From assembly GCF_024323335.1 (NCBI RefSeq), contig NC_066584.1:423255319-423319318 (forward strand): 64,000 bases of DNA, in the 5' to 3' direction. The notes below the pieces were generated by a model. The model worked only from the letters and a program-made list of their open reading frames with translations. It was not told the DNA's origin and ran no database searches. Source of the DNA: Lathyrus oleraceus. Lineage: Eukaryota > Streptophyta > Magnoliopsida > Fabales > Fabaceae. A program made the position numbers and the translations under genes. Numbering within the stretch: position 1 is the stretch's first letter; every line of letters begins with the position of its first letter. Shown piece by piece: positions 1 to 11,228 of the stretch.

Positions 1-469
1 ATAGCAAACAATTTTAAACCAAAAACATATATCTAAAAGGTTCCTATAGAGTACTACAGATGATTAGGGTGCTAATACCTTCCTTTTTCATAACACACCC
101 CCGTACTTTATATCCAAGTGAGAGTTCTTCTTTCAATTTGATGCAAAGATCTATCTTCCACATGTTTGTGGTGATTTAAAAGTGAGTTTTCTCCTTAAGA
201 TGACAATTTGTCTCTTTCTCATAAAATCAACCCCAACAAATCCCTTCTTACTTTTGAACCCGAACTACGAGATTTTGATCCTTCACGGGTAGGTAGGCAT
301 AAGACTCAATGTTTTTCCAAATCATTAAACAATAAAAAGATGTTCCTTTTCTCATCTCCCCAATCAAATAGCAAACAATTTTAAACCAAAAACATATATC
401 TAAAAGGTTCCTATAGAGTACTACAGATGATTAGGGTGCTAATACCTTCCTTTTTCATAACACACCCCC
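1..469 (+). repeat. 102-bp direct duplication inside the LTR remnant
   Basis: Positions 1-102 and 368-469 appear identical by eye, beginning 'atagcaaacaattttaaacc' and ending in 'cacaccccc'. The 265-bp spacer (103-367) is unique here. The repeated part holds the conserved LTR hairpin and the 'gggtgctaatacc' block. Confidence 0.85.
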
Positions 470-560
470 TTTCCTTGGATAAATTAAAGTTCGGTGGTGA
501 TATTTTGATTCATGAGTCAAGTCTAATCAATAGCTTGGTCTCCGATTCTTCACCGCGACA
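1..560 (+). mobile_element. 3' end of an Ogre-type LTR (remnant)
   Basis: This stretch carries the conserved end of Ogre-type LTRs: a CCTATAG-AGTA-CTACAG hairpin-like motif, then 'agggtgctaataccttcc', then a block near 488-515 resembling the 'aattcggtggcgac' block of the better preserved LTR that ends at 16641. A terminus like 'gcgaca' falls at 555-560. No primer-binding site follows, so it is a solo or truncated LTR. No gene is present; short ORFs here are chance frames in LTR sequence. Confidence 0.55.
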
Positions 561-1560
561 CCATTCTATAATTTACATCATAAATTTGCAACCAAACAGC
601 ATGAATCCAAAGTCCTTCAAGCAAAGTCTCCACAAACCAAAGAGCATGAATCCAGAGTTCTTTAAAGTCTCCACAAACCAAAGAGCATGAATATGTGCCA
701 AGCAGCTCATGCATGTTAAAATGCGTAGCAATTGAAGCCATCTAAAAAATGCTCATCTGTCAAATTTAACACAAATCAATTTTGTCAAGATTACTAACAG
801 AATCTTATTAACTCAATCATAATTAACTAGCAATTAATAGCATATCATTGAATTTCAGAAAACATTCCATGTAAGTTTCAATTTCTAAAAACCTCCTACA
901 AGTCTGTCTACCAGTAGAGCACGACAATCCTGCAAATTTCCCAGCAGACCAACATATTGCAAAGTTTTCATGACAAAAAATCAAAATGTTAACACGGCAT
1001 TGGAAATAACTAACAACTCTTTTTTGACTGCATCAAACAGTTCATAACAGAATAACCAAACTAATTCAGATTTGCAACTAACATTTTTACACAAAACTAA
1101 CAATCCATTGCTAACACATTCAATTGATTCCAATGATTTCAGATTGATATACTAACTACTACTGACTGCTTTAACAGAACTGAAATAATACTTCACTTTT
1201 CGTTCACTTTCCAATTATTTCTAACTCCTTACTAACTCTGCATAAATCCTTTCTTGCAAATCATAAAGCTAAATAACATAACAGAATCAAAATTGAACGA
1301 AGAGGAACTGAAACGAACAGAAACCTACACACAAGTGAAAGCATATTACATTCTTTATCATACCAAATTAGAATGCACCACCCGGAATCAATACTAACTA
1401 GCTAACTGAAATTGAATTCACCAACCTAACATTCTATTTAAACTGACTGGTTAATTCACCATCTAACACATAAACAAAATTCATTTTGCATTTAAATGTC
1501 AATTTCACTTGAATTTCAATTTCTAACTAATAGATTTCATTTCTAACTACTTGGAAACTC

Positions 1561-1568
1561 TATAAAAG
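1561..1568 (+). promoter_or_regulatory. Putative LTR TATA box
   Basis: TATAAAAG lies in 'ctctataaaagctc' and is followed 30-120 bp downstream by a C/T-rich leader. This is the layout of a plant RNA polymerase II core promoter inside an LTR. Confidence 0.45.
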
Positions 1569-3349
1569 CTCTTCACTGCATTTTTTCAGGGGTCTCGTTC
1601 ATTCTGCGGTTTTTTGTCTCACTCTTAAAACTCTCTGATATTTTCCTCTCAGTTCTCTCAACTCTCCCTGCACTCTACACTCAGAATAACAACAACAAAG
1701 GCGACTTCACAACAAGAAGAGAGGCGCGGAAGAGAATTGAAGAGGAAGGAGAAGGTTGATTCAGAAAACGGGAGAAGCAAATAGTTCATACTTGTGTTTT
1801 CCGCCGCATCGAAATCGGTTGTTGTCGTTGAATCCGTGAGGCTTGAGTCGTTCGAAATGAGTCATCGATTTATGAACACATTGATGTTGATTCAGAACGC
1901 GAAGGTGAACTGTGATGAGTCACGATTCCAGAATTGTGAAGAATGCGTGGCTTATCCTTGAACGCCATTGATGAACAAAACACGACGACGACGCTGGATC
2001 AAAAACGATGCTCCAATTCCATTAGACGCGATGACGGCGTCCGTGATCTTGATGATTCTGATGCGAGCGATTAACCGTGGTGAAGACGCGTGATGATGAA
2101 TTCAAAACGCGATGTCGGAATTGATGAAGACGCAGTGATGATGACTTTGATCTCAGAATGCAATTTTCTTGTTGCTCTAAATTGTTTCAGCTAAAGCGTT
2201 TCCGTTGGTGATTCATTCGCGTTTTTAGCTTTGGATAAGTGTCGTTTTGGCTTCAACATGAGATTTCCCCTTTTTCTTGTCTATGGCATGGACCCGGTTT
2301 GACATAGAGATTCAGTTTGGGCCTAAGGCTCAAACATTTTCCATCTGCACCCCCTTTGAAACCTCTTAGTTCCTTACTTAGTTAATTTAAATTAATTAGT
2401 TTGATTAGGAATTTATTAGTGTTAATTTACTTGATTATACTTTAGCATTAAGAACTAATTCAGGTTAATTTGATTAATTAGGTTTTAGGTTTGATTAGGA
2501 TTAGTGACTTTTAGGTTAATTAGGACTAATTATGATTTAAGTTAATTAGTTAATTGATTAATGATTTTAGGTTTTGTTAAATACCCTAATTTCATTTTCA
2601 TCATGTATCCATGTTTTATTGAGTAATGGATTTTAATTAATTAATAATCTGGTTTTTTATTCCATTTAATCAAATTTGTGGATATGACCATTTTGCCCTT
2701 AGGTAGAAATTCTGATTTTTAACGCATGATCCCTTAGCTTAGGGTTTAATTAGAAACATTTGATTTTATTTAGTTGATTAATTCATTAGGTTTATTGTGT
2801 GCTTAGTTCAACTATTATTTTCAATCTCATTGGTTAGTGTTGACCAAAGGTCACTTTGGTTAACCAAATCCTTTGTATTGTGCTTTAATCCCCAAGCCTA
2901 TTCAAGTGATCAAAAGACCCTTGATCACTTGATATGGTAAGTCCATTATGATCGAGTTGTATAGGATATGTTGAATCTTAGGAGCTAAAGACCTCAAGGT
3001 TCAAATCCAAGATCAAGACTTCAAAGTCAACATCAATCAAGCATGGCTGATAAAGTGGATTATTTCTTAAGCACAACAAAGGTATCAACACTTGTCAAAT
3101 CATAATTCAGATTATGTGGCATGAGCCTTAAGAAATAGAGAATGAATGAGAATGGAGAATTCCATTAACTCATTCTTAATATCTTTGGGTACGAGACGAA
3201 TGACCCAGTTGCTCATCGTATTCATCTCTATTAATAGACTTTAGCACAATTCAAATAACATGATTGTCAAGTCTTCTTCTACAATAAGTAGCATTGTACC
3301 ATCAGGATCAATCATTAGGATCTCTTATCAGCAACTTGTCAATTATTCA

Positions 3350-3800
3350 TTCTGCCTTACAGTTTAGACTTTGGCATTGGTTCATTTTTGCCCATGGAGC
3401 TCAGACTTTGGCTACCTCTTTCATTGCCTTACAGTTCTGACTTTGGCATCATACTCTTTTTCCCTTATTGAGTTTAGACTTTGGCATTCAAATCATTTCC
3501 TTTTCCTTGTATAGTTCAGACTATGACACACTTATACATCTTGCCCATGGAGTTCATACTCTTGCAACCTTTGATATTGTTTTGAAGTTCATACTTTGGC
3601 ATCATATTCCTTTGCCCTTATTGAGTTTTAGACTCTAGAAATCGATTTCGTGCCCTTGTATTTAGTTCAGACTATGGAAAATATTTATGCTATTGCCCCA
3701 TGACATTCATCTATTTTTCCCTATAGAGTTGTACGCTCTGGCTATCTCTCATTTTACCCTTGTGGGGTTCAAACTCTAGCAATATCCTTTCCTACCTTAT
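3350..3800 (+). repeat. Degenerate tandem repeat in old LTR
   Basis: A core like 'agttcagactttggc' recurs about every 35-45 bp, with around nine or more recognisable copies (for example near 3357, 3394, 3427, 3468, 3515, 3582 and 3660), usually separated by 'ttgccc' or 'tttcctt' spacers. It is non-coding. Confidence 0.7.
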
Positions 3801-4695
3801 AGAGTCATAAACTCTGGTAGCATCTTTGGTTTAGACCATGCCTTCATAAACCTTGTGGTTGATTACCATCATTGGTTAATTCCACACTCTTTCTTTTTAA
3901 GCAATTTTCTTTGCCTCTTGGCAACCCAATCAATATATCCTCTCTTTTTTTCGTGGTTCCACGAACTACGGAGCTCTAACTTTCTCATTGCGCGATGAGA
4001 ATACATAGGCACGAGAGTTCGAATCCTCCGCGAGCATATTTATTCATTATTTATCTATTCATATCCATGGACCATTAATCACTACCTTCATTCAATATTT
4101 ACTACCTTCGTTCACTCCATGTGATACATTGTTATCTTTGAGACAAATACATTATCTCTTTGAGCTCCATCTTGTGTCTGCTTGTGAACCAATAGTTGTT
4201 TGGCTGTGAAACCAAACATTTAATTCCCTTTATTTTGGTTATTCCAATACATTGATACCATGCCCTAGACCCCTCACTTGTTGGTTCATACCAGTTTTAC
4301 TCTTGGATTCAGATTTCATCCCTTGAAAAGTTTGAACAACATTATCCTTTGGTTCAAACTACATTTGTTATCACAACTTCTTTTCACCTCCCACCATTAG
4401 TTCTATGAACTACGAAGCTTTGAATTCCTTATTGCACTATAAGGATACATAGGCATGAGAGCCTTAATCCTCTCCAAGTACTCTATATATTCCTTTTCTT
4501 TTCCCCTTATCCTTTTGTAAGTAATCTTTAGATATAACACCCATTCAAGCAAGAACAATCAAAACGGTTCCCGTTGAGTACAACAGATGTTAGGAGTACT
4601 AATACATTCCCCTTCCATAACCAACTTCCTTACCCAATTATCTCTTTCCCCCAGTTTTTATCGATGTTTCCCCTTTTCTTTAGGAATGAAGAAAG

Positions 4696-5646
4696 TTTGA
4701 TGGTGATTATGTTGCATGTTCGAGCGTGCAATGCGTTTGGGTATATTTTTGCTAGCTTCAATTAAGTAACATGAACAAATGCATATGAAATTAAAATTGT
4801 TGAGTTGTTGTTATTTGTTGTTGTTGTAACATTATTTTATTGTTGCTTATGATGAATGATGGTGTGCATAACGATGAGATGTGTAAGGTGAACCTTTTGG
4901 TGACTATTTTGGTGATAATGCATGTTGTTGAGAGTCATGTATCATGGTGTACAAACTTCGGTCTAGTTTTGGTGAGCCTTAATCATATGGTGGGGATCAA
5001 GTGTGAGTAGCTGGTTCCGGTCGGAATTGGTGAAGTGTTATCTGTGGTGATGGTAACGATTTTGGTGTGCTCTGGTTCCAAGAGGATATCTGGTCCTATG
5101 GTGGGGATCATGGAGCCAAATGAACCCGAGTGTTCATAAATGGTACCACATGCATAACGAGTCAGTTTTGGAGTATATTTGCATATATGATTGCATATGT
5201 AATTGATTACTCATAATGTTGTTGACTGGATGTGAATGTGTACATGTTGTTGTGAATGGTGTGAGACTATGTGGTTGTTGATTTGTGTAATTAAATGTGT
5301 TTTGTGATGTGTTTTCTATCTTAGCATTCTTTACACTTTTTATATTTGTTTGTTGTTTCTCACCCCCGTTGCTTTCATGTTGTCCACCATGGACATCTTG
5401 TAGATACTCAGGAGTAGAGTTTACTGTTGTAAGTGGAAGTTAGCTCTTGGAGTTATTTCATTTTATTTTTGTTTTTAGGAAGTCTTGCTCTGATTTTGTA
5501 ACATCGGGGGTCGGGAGTGTTATTTGATTATTATGGTTTGTTGGAGTTAAACCTTTAATTGGTTCTATGATGGAGTTGTTGAGAGAGTTGCTTATGAGAG
5601 CTCTTATTTTTGAAAATATTGTATTTAAGTAGAAGTTTGAGACTAA
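4696..5646 (+). mobile_element. Chromovirus-type LTR fragment, left of CACTA insertion
   Basis: The G+T-rich sequence resembles the 3' half of the chromovirus LTR at 57693-59632: a 'tctcacccc' block, then a 'gctctgattttgtaacatcgggg' block (compare 'gctctgatagatgtaacatcggg' at 59366-59390). The LTR continues after the CACTA element at 10033 and ends in TGTTACA at 10261. Its left boundary with the Ogre-type LTR is approximate. No gene is present. Confidence 0.55.
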
Positions 5647-5720
5647 CACTACTACAAATAATACACTTCACAACGAAACTTTCACCTCAGTTATTGAAAA
5701 ACCAAGGTCAAATGACATGG

Positions 5721-5723
<3 letters not shown>

Positions 5724-5812
<89 letters not shown>
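5724..5812. repeat. (TA)n microsatellite
   Basis: About 44 uninterrupted TA units lie in the left subterminal region of the CACTA element. The Ile-Tyr repeat frame across it is an artefact. Confidence 0.97.
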
Positions 5813-5816
<4 letters not shown>

Positions 5817-6400
5817 GAAACTTTATCTTTAACCCCAATTTTCTAAGAAAACCGACGCAAAATGTTGTTCAGTGTTTGAGCTTCGATTCTTAACTCCTGA
5901 AATTGTATATTTTATTTAACACTAAAAAGGCACATTTATTTTTTATACATTTTACGTTAGATATTATCCACCGGATGTTGAAGAAAACTGAGATAAAAAC
6001 TCTAAAGACAATTTTTATTCTTTCAGAATTATAATATTTTGTCTCATTCACTTTTTGTGCCCTAGTGAACGAATGGAACTCATTCTTCTCTAGTGAATAA
6101 AGGAATTTCCCAAAACTCAGAACCGCCACCCTTCTTCTCCGAGGAGGAAGTAAGCTCAAATTCTTCTCCGTTGAGTCTCTCATCATATTTCCGATATGTA
6201 CAAATTCTCCATTGTTGTTGTTCATTATTTGTATCGTTGATATTATAGTCGTAGGTCGTCATTGTTATTATTTTTGTTTGATGTTGTTGCCATATGTGGT
6301 TGTTGATATTGTTTACTATAATATTGTTATGGCATTTGTTATTGTTCTGGTAGTTATTGCTGGTTGTGTACTATTTTTATTTTATTTTTAGAAGCTGTAT

Positions 6401-9317
6401 GTGATTATGAATCGTAGTTGGATGAAAGCTAATAGATTAAGTAAAGGGTATGAGAATGTAGTGATTCAATTTCTTAATTTTGAGGGGGAAAATCTTCATA
6501 AGTCGAAGGGGATTTTTTGGTGTCCTTATAAAGTTTTCCGAAATATTCACAAACATCAAAGGGATGAAATATTCAATCATTTAGGTTGTGATGAAATTAT
6601 TCAAAATTACACGAAATAGGTATGGCACGGTGAAGTGACAAAAAAAGACCTTTGTCACCTACAGTTGAAGATGATGATGAATTTTATGAATGATACTCTG
6701 GAAGATATGATTCGTGATATTGGGGTATATGCTTTCAAGAATGCTAATATGATAGATACTTTGCAAAAAGACATGGAATAGTCGTTGTATCTGGGATGCA
6801 AAAGTTTTACAAGATTGTCAGATGTGTTAAGACAATTTAATATTAAGCCAAGAGGTGGGTGAACGGATACAAGTTTCACTGAGTTGCTTGAATTGTTACA
6901 AGAAATGCTTCCAGAAGGTAACATGTTGCCTAACCGTAGTTATGAGGTCAAGAAGATATTATATCTAATGGGTTTGGATTATGTCAATGTATGTCATAAT
7001 AATTGCATGTTATATATAAATAAATATGAAAACTTGAAGGAGTGACTAATATATGGGGAGTCACGCTACAAGAAAAAGGCCAATGGTGTTGAAGACGATG
7101 ATAATGTAACAAGAAAGGGTGTTCCTTCCAAGGTGATGTGGTACCTACCAGTAATTCAAAGGTTCAAGAGATTGTTTGCTAATACAAATGATACAAAGAA
7201 TACTATATGGCATGCAGATGAAAGAGTGTGTGATGAAAAAATCTGTCATGTAGCTGATTCATTGTAGTGGAAGAAAATTGATTCCTTGTTTCCATATTTT
7301 GCACTAGAACCGAGGAATGAATCCTTTTGGTAATTTGAGTACTAACCATATGTCATGTCATGTTCTTCTCGTAATTTACAACTTATCTCCATGGTTGTGC
7401 ATAAATCACAAATATATGATGTTATCAATGATGATTTCAGGTCCAAAATAATTAAGGAACGATGTATATGTTTATTTAACTCCATTGATTAAAGGGTTTA
7501 AGACCTAATCATCCATACCATAGATTATAGAAGACTTTTAATGGAGAGCATGAGTTTGGTTTCGCTCCAAAGATCTTAACCGAGAAGGGAATTTATAAAA
7601 GACAGCAACATATTAAGGTTGTCTTTGGAAAGAAACTATAAGGTAAACAAAAAGGGTTCGTGGAGAAAAATAGTTGGAAAAAGAGGTTGGTGTTCTTTGA
7701 TCTTCCATATTGGTCTAGTCTTTCTGTAAGACATTATTTTGATGTGATGCATGTGGATAAAAATGTATGTGATATTTTAATTGGAACACTTCTTAACATT
7801 GAAGGCAAGACAAAAGATACTAAAAAATCCTGTGAAGATGTGGTGGTGATGGATATACGACAAAAGTTAGCCCCAAAACTAATAGGAAATAAAACATATT
7901 TGCCCCCAACTTGTCACAGTCTGTCTAAAAAAGAAAAAAAGTTTTTGTGATTGTTTGCAGGGTATCAAAGTTCCCCAAGGATACTCATCAAATGTGAAGA
8001 AACGTGTGTTAGAGAACGATCACAAATTAGTTGGCTTAAAATCTCATGATTTTCATGTCTTGATGCAACAACTTCTCCCAGTGGCTATCCGCGACATTTT
8101 ACCAAGGAATGTAAAGGTAATTATAACCATATTATGCTTATTCTTCAATGCTATATATAGTAAAGTCATTGATCCTAAATATTTAGACGAGTTGGAACAT
8201 GAGGCTGTAATTATCTTGTGTCAATTAGAGATATTTTTCTCTCCATCATTCTTTGACATTATGGTTCACTTAGTTGTTCATCTAGTAAGGGAGATTAGAA
8301 TTTGTGGTCCAGTTTATTTATGGTGTATGTATCCCGCAAAGCATTACATGAAGATATTCAAAGGGTATACAAAGTATCATCACCGTTCGGAAACTTCTAT
8401 TATTGAACGGTACATCACATAATAAGCTATTGAGTTTTGTACAGTGCATTTGTTAGAAGCTAACTCTATAGGAATTCTCTAGTTTCGTCATGAGGGAAGA
8501 TATGATGGTAGAGGTACTCAAGGTTTAAATGTTAAAACTTTTAGTTGAGATGTAGTTCTTCAAGCACATTTGTATATATTGAATAACATTGGTGAAGTTC
8601 AACCTTACTTGATCACTCACAAAAGTCTTGTAAAGGAAAAATATCCCTGGATGAAGGAAAAATGGTTGTTGACAGAGCATAACAAAACTTTCTAGCTTGG
8701 TTTAATGAAAGTGTTTCTAAAGAGAGTAGTGCATTAAAGACAATTAAATGGTTTTCATGTATGCCTAAGTTTTATGTAATTACTCGGAGTGCATATGACC
8801 TTACTAGATATTCATTATATACAAAATCAAAGGATGATTGTAGTACCATGCAAAATAGTGGGGTTATGGTTGAAGCTGAATCCATGTACTTCTCTAGTTC
8901 CAAAGATAACAATCATGTACTAGCATCTAAAATGTACTTTAGGTTCATTAAGGAGATTATGGAAATTGTTATATTTATTTTTAAGTGCCTTTATTTAAGT
9001 GCAAGTGGATTGACACTAACATTGGTGTAGAAACCAATGAATTATGATTCACACAGGTTGATCTTCGAAACGCAACTTATCATAACAAACAATTCATCAT
9101 GGCAACCCAAGCAAAACAAGTTTTTTATGTCATTGATCCTTTTAACACTAGATGGTCGATTGTACTTCAAAGAAAATATCTTCCTGGTGAAAATAAAGAT
9201 GTTGATAATGAGACCCCTTGTTTCGCAACACATGTACGTCAATCATCTGAAGAAAATGATTCAGATGATGTGCATGCTATTCGTCGTGATCATAAAGAGA
9301 AAATATGGCAAAATTAG
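6401..9317 (+). pseudogene. CACTA transposase (TNP2-like), degenerate
   Basis: Fragments in the right order match the plant En/Spm transposase. At 6401-6619 is the N-terminal transposase-associated domain ('RSWMKANRLS'). At 7660-7950 is part of the TNP2 domain ('PYWSSLSVRHYFDVMHVDKNVCD', split here for length as PYWSSLSVRHYF and DVMHVDKNVCD). At about 7962-8422 is the DUF4218-like region (G-I-K-V-P-Q-G-Y-S-S to the 'YHHRSETSIIERY' motif). At 8761-9030 and 9099-9317 is the DUF4216-like region ('STMQNSGVMVEAES', then 'QAKQVFYVIDP'). In-frame stops and frameshifts separate the pieces and much of the catalytic core is unreadable. A live copy would cut and paste the element by binding its ends. 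Family assignment rests on recalled motif similarity. Confidence 0.85.
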
Positions 9318-9904
9318 TAAGTAAGTGTTTTATATCAGTTAGTAATTTATAATTATTCACTTTACTCTTTTTTATTCCTTTTACTCTTTTTTATTCATTT
9401 TACTAAAGATTTAATGTTGTTGTTCATTATCCTAATTGGTTTAAATTGTTATTCAAATTATAGGTGTTTAACGACTGGTGGAAAATCTTAGCATATAACT
9501 TTTGGACAACCTACAAGACTTTCCATTTTGATAATTGCTTTTGTTGGTTAATAATTTGATTTAGTTTTATTGTAAAATTATAAGGTTTGTCCAATTTTGG
9601 CTTTGCATTTGTTGTAAATAATTATTCTTCTGTGATATGGTTATGTAATGTAGGTACAATGTTTTTGTTTCAGAAATATGCAAAATATAGTTTTGTATTT
9701 TGTGATATGGTTCTATAGGTACAAACAAAAATAAAAAATAAAAAATTCACCCCCTAGGTTTTTAAATAAATCTGGTGTAATAATATAAGGTTATTACCTA
9801 GGTTTTTAAATAAAACAGAGATGTTATGTTGGGCGCGCCATCTAGATTTATAAATAATAAAAGTGCAGATGTTGGGGTTCGAACATATTATCAGATAACT
9901 TACC

Positions 9905-9927
9905 CCTCGATTTTTAATTAATCGAGG
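9905..9927. other. Subterminal hairpin of CACTA element
   Basis: Arms CCTCGATT and AATCGAGG (8 bp, perfect) flank a 7-nt A/T loop about 100 bp from the right tip. CACTA subterminal regions usually carry transposase-binding repeats; whether this is one is unknown. Confidence 0.6.
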
Positions 9928-10032
9928 TGTTAAGTGGCATATTTTCATGTCATCCTTTGTTACGTCGCCTCAGTAGCCAATGTTACATCTCTTTCGTGTA
10001 TGACGTTAAAAGCGTTATTTGTAGTACTGTAA

Positions 10033-10261
10033 ATGTCTTGTGGTGACTATTTTATTTAAATTGAAATAAGAATGATACCTCCACAATGATACCCTAAGTG
10101 AAGGTGAGCATGCGATGACAGGTGTTGATTGACGTTAGTATTTCCGTTGCAATGTTTTATTGATTGTTAAATGTTTGTTTTGTTAAAGATTTTGTCGTTG
10201 GTAACACCTTAGATTATAGTGTAAAGCTTAATATATAAGTATCAGGGTTTAGAGTGTTACA
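10033..10261 (+). mobile_element. Chromovirus LTR 3' end (first copy)
   Basis: This continues the LTR interrupted by the CACTA element and ends 'gtttagagtgttaca', the same terminal style as the chromovirus LTR at 59632. Copies follow near 11330-11558 and 12627-12855. No primer-binding site follows; the sequence jumps straight into integrase remnant. Confidence 0.6.
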
Positions 10262-10407
10262 CATATTAGATCTTGTAGAGGATATGAGAGATGGCCTATC
10301 AAATTACCTTGCCACCACCTCTTGCTAATCTTCATGATGTGTTTCGTATGTCTTAGTTAAGGAGATACATTTCAAACCAGTCTCATGTAATCCAAGTGGA
10401 CGTTGTA
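10262..10407 (+). pseudogene. Chromovirus integrase C-terminal remnant (in each tandem unit)
   Basis: The frame starting near 'tatcagatcttg' encodes motifs of the integrase C-terminus, such as 'AYQITLPPPLANLHDVF' and 'LRRYISNQSHVIQV', matching the live chromovirus frame at about 63820-63945. In-frame stops break it. Copies lie at about 11559-11704 and 12856-13001. Gag, protease, RT, RNase H and the chromodomain are missing, so nearly all the internal region was deleted before the triplication. Confidence 0.8.
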
Positions 10408-11228
10408 TGTAATATCCCATATTCCCTTAAATGCTCAATTAGTTGTCTGTTAAGACCAATTGAGTTCCTATGTACTCTATCTTTTGTCAATTGGAACAAT
10501 TAAAGCTCCTATGTGCTCCAAGTGTTATCAACTGGGACCAATAGAGTAACTAGAGAACTCTGAAGAGATTAATTATTAATAAAAGAGACAGACCAATATT
10601 AATAATTACAAGAGATGACATTTTTGATAACATTAATAATTGGTCAATTGGTGCTGGAAGATAAAATATCAATTGGGATATTTTTATTACTACTTGATAT
10701 TATAAATATTATATATGTATTTTGTGTGGTTAGAAAGAAAGAGAAGAAGAAAAGGATAAGAAGAAGTAGGTAAGAGAGAGTGAGAGATATCAGAGAGGAA
10801 AAAGAAAAGAAAGAGAAGGAAAGAAGAAGAGAGAAAGAGGAAAGAAAAGCTTGGAGGAAAGGAAGAAAAAACATGGAGAATTATCATCTTCACCACCATC
10901 ATCATGTCATCTTCACTCTCACTTTCACCAACCTTCATCTTCTTCTTCTACAAGGCGAGTTCTTAGATAGATTTAGCATTTGGGGGAAAATAACTGATGT
11001 TTGGGGGATAGGATTTGTGTGAATTTGTGATGAAATTGTTGTGTTCATACTCCGCATCCATGCTATGTGTTGATATCACGTTGTTGTGATCCTTGAGTGT
11101 TTGGTATGGATTGGGAAGGTTGAAATTGGAAAAAGGAGTGTTTAAAAGATGAATTTTTGAAGAAAATTGAAGAACCAATCGATTGGATGGATTTCCTGTT
11201 GAGAAGAAGTGGATTTTCTGTTGAGAAG
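10408..11228 (+). mobile_element. Chromovirus LTR 5' half (first copy)
   Basis: It starts TGTAATATCCC right after the integrase remnant. A GA-rich leader (10735-10860) and an 'aagcttggagg' block resemble the region near 57940 in the chromovirus LTR ('agagaaaagcttggagctc'). Copies follow at 11705-12525 and 13002-13708. Nothing coding is visible. Confidence 0.6.

Larger units (their letters stand above)
561..4695 (+). mobile_element. Decayed Ogre-type LTR sequence
   Basis: No gene is present. The right half matches the order of blocks in the LTR at 13709-16641: 'atgagccttaag...gagaatgaatgagaatgg' (3120-3160), 'gactttagcacaa' (3238), the 'gaactacggagctct...gcgatgag...gcacgag' block (3960-4030, again degenerate near 4400-4470), and the terminal hairpin plus 'actaatacattcccctt' block (4566-4620). 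A TATA box at 1561 followed by a pyrimidine-rich leader fits an LTR promoter and R region. The left part (561-1560) is A+T-rich and I recognise nothing specific in it. The true left boundary is unclear, and more than one old LTR may be present. Confidence 0.5.
5647..10029 (+). mobile_element. CACTA (En/Spm-type) DNA transposon, decayed
   Basis: The left end begins CACTACTACAAATAA and the right end reads TTATTTGTAGTACTG, its inverted match except at the third base from the tip. The 3-bp target duplication TAA lies at 5644-5646 and 10030-10032. The interior encodes a degraded TNP2-type transposase in the same orientation. The element sits inside a chromovirus LTR. It cannot be autonomous because the transposase frame is broken many times. 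The non-coding flanks 5813-6400 and 9318-9904 are A+T-rich subterminal sequence. Confidence 0.85.

Noticed and set aside
5610..5846. ORF with a long Ile-Tyr repeat
   Set aside because: It is a translation of the (TA)n microsatellite.
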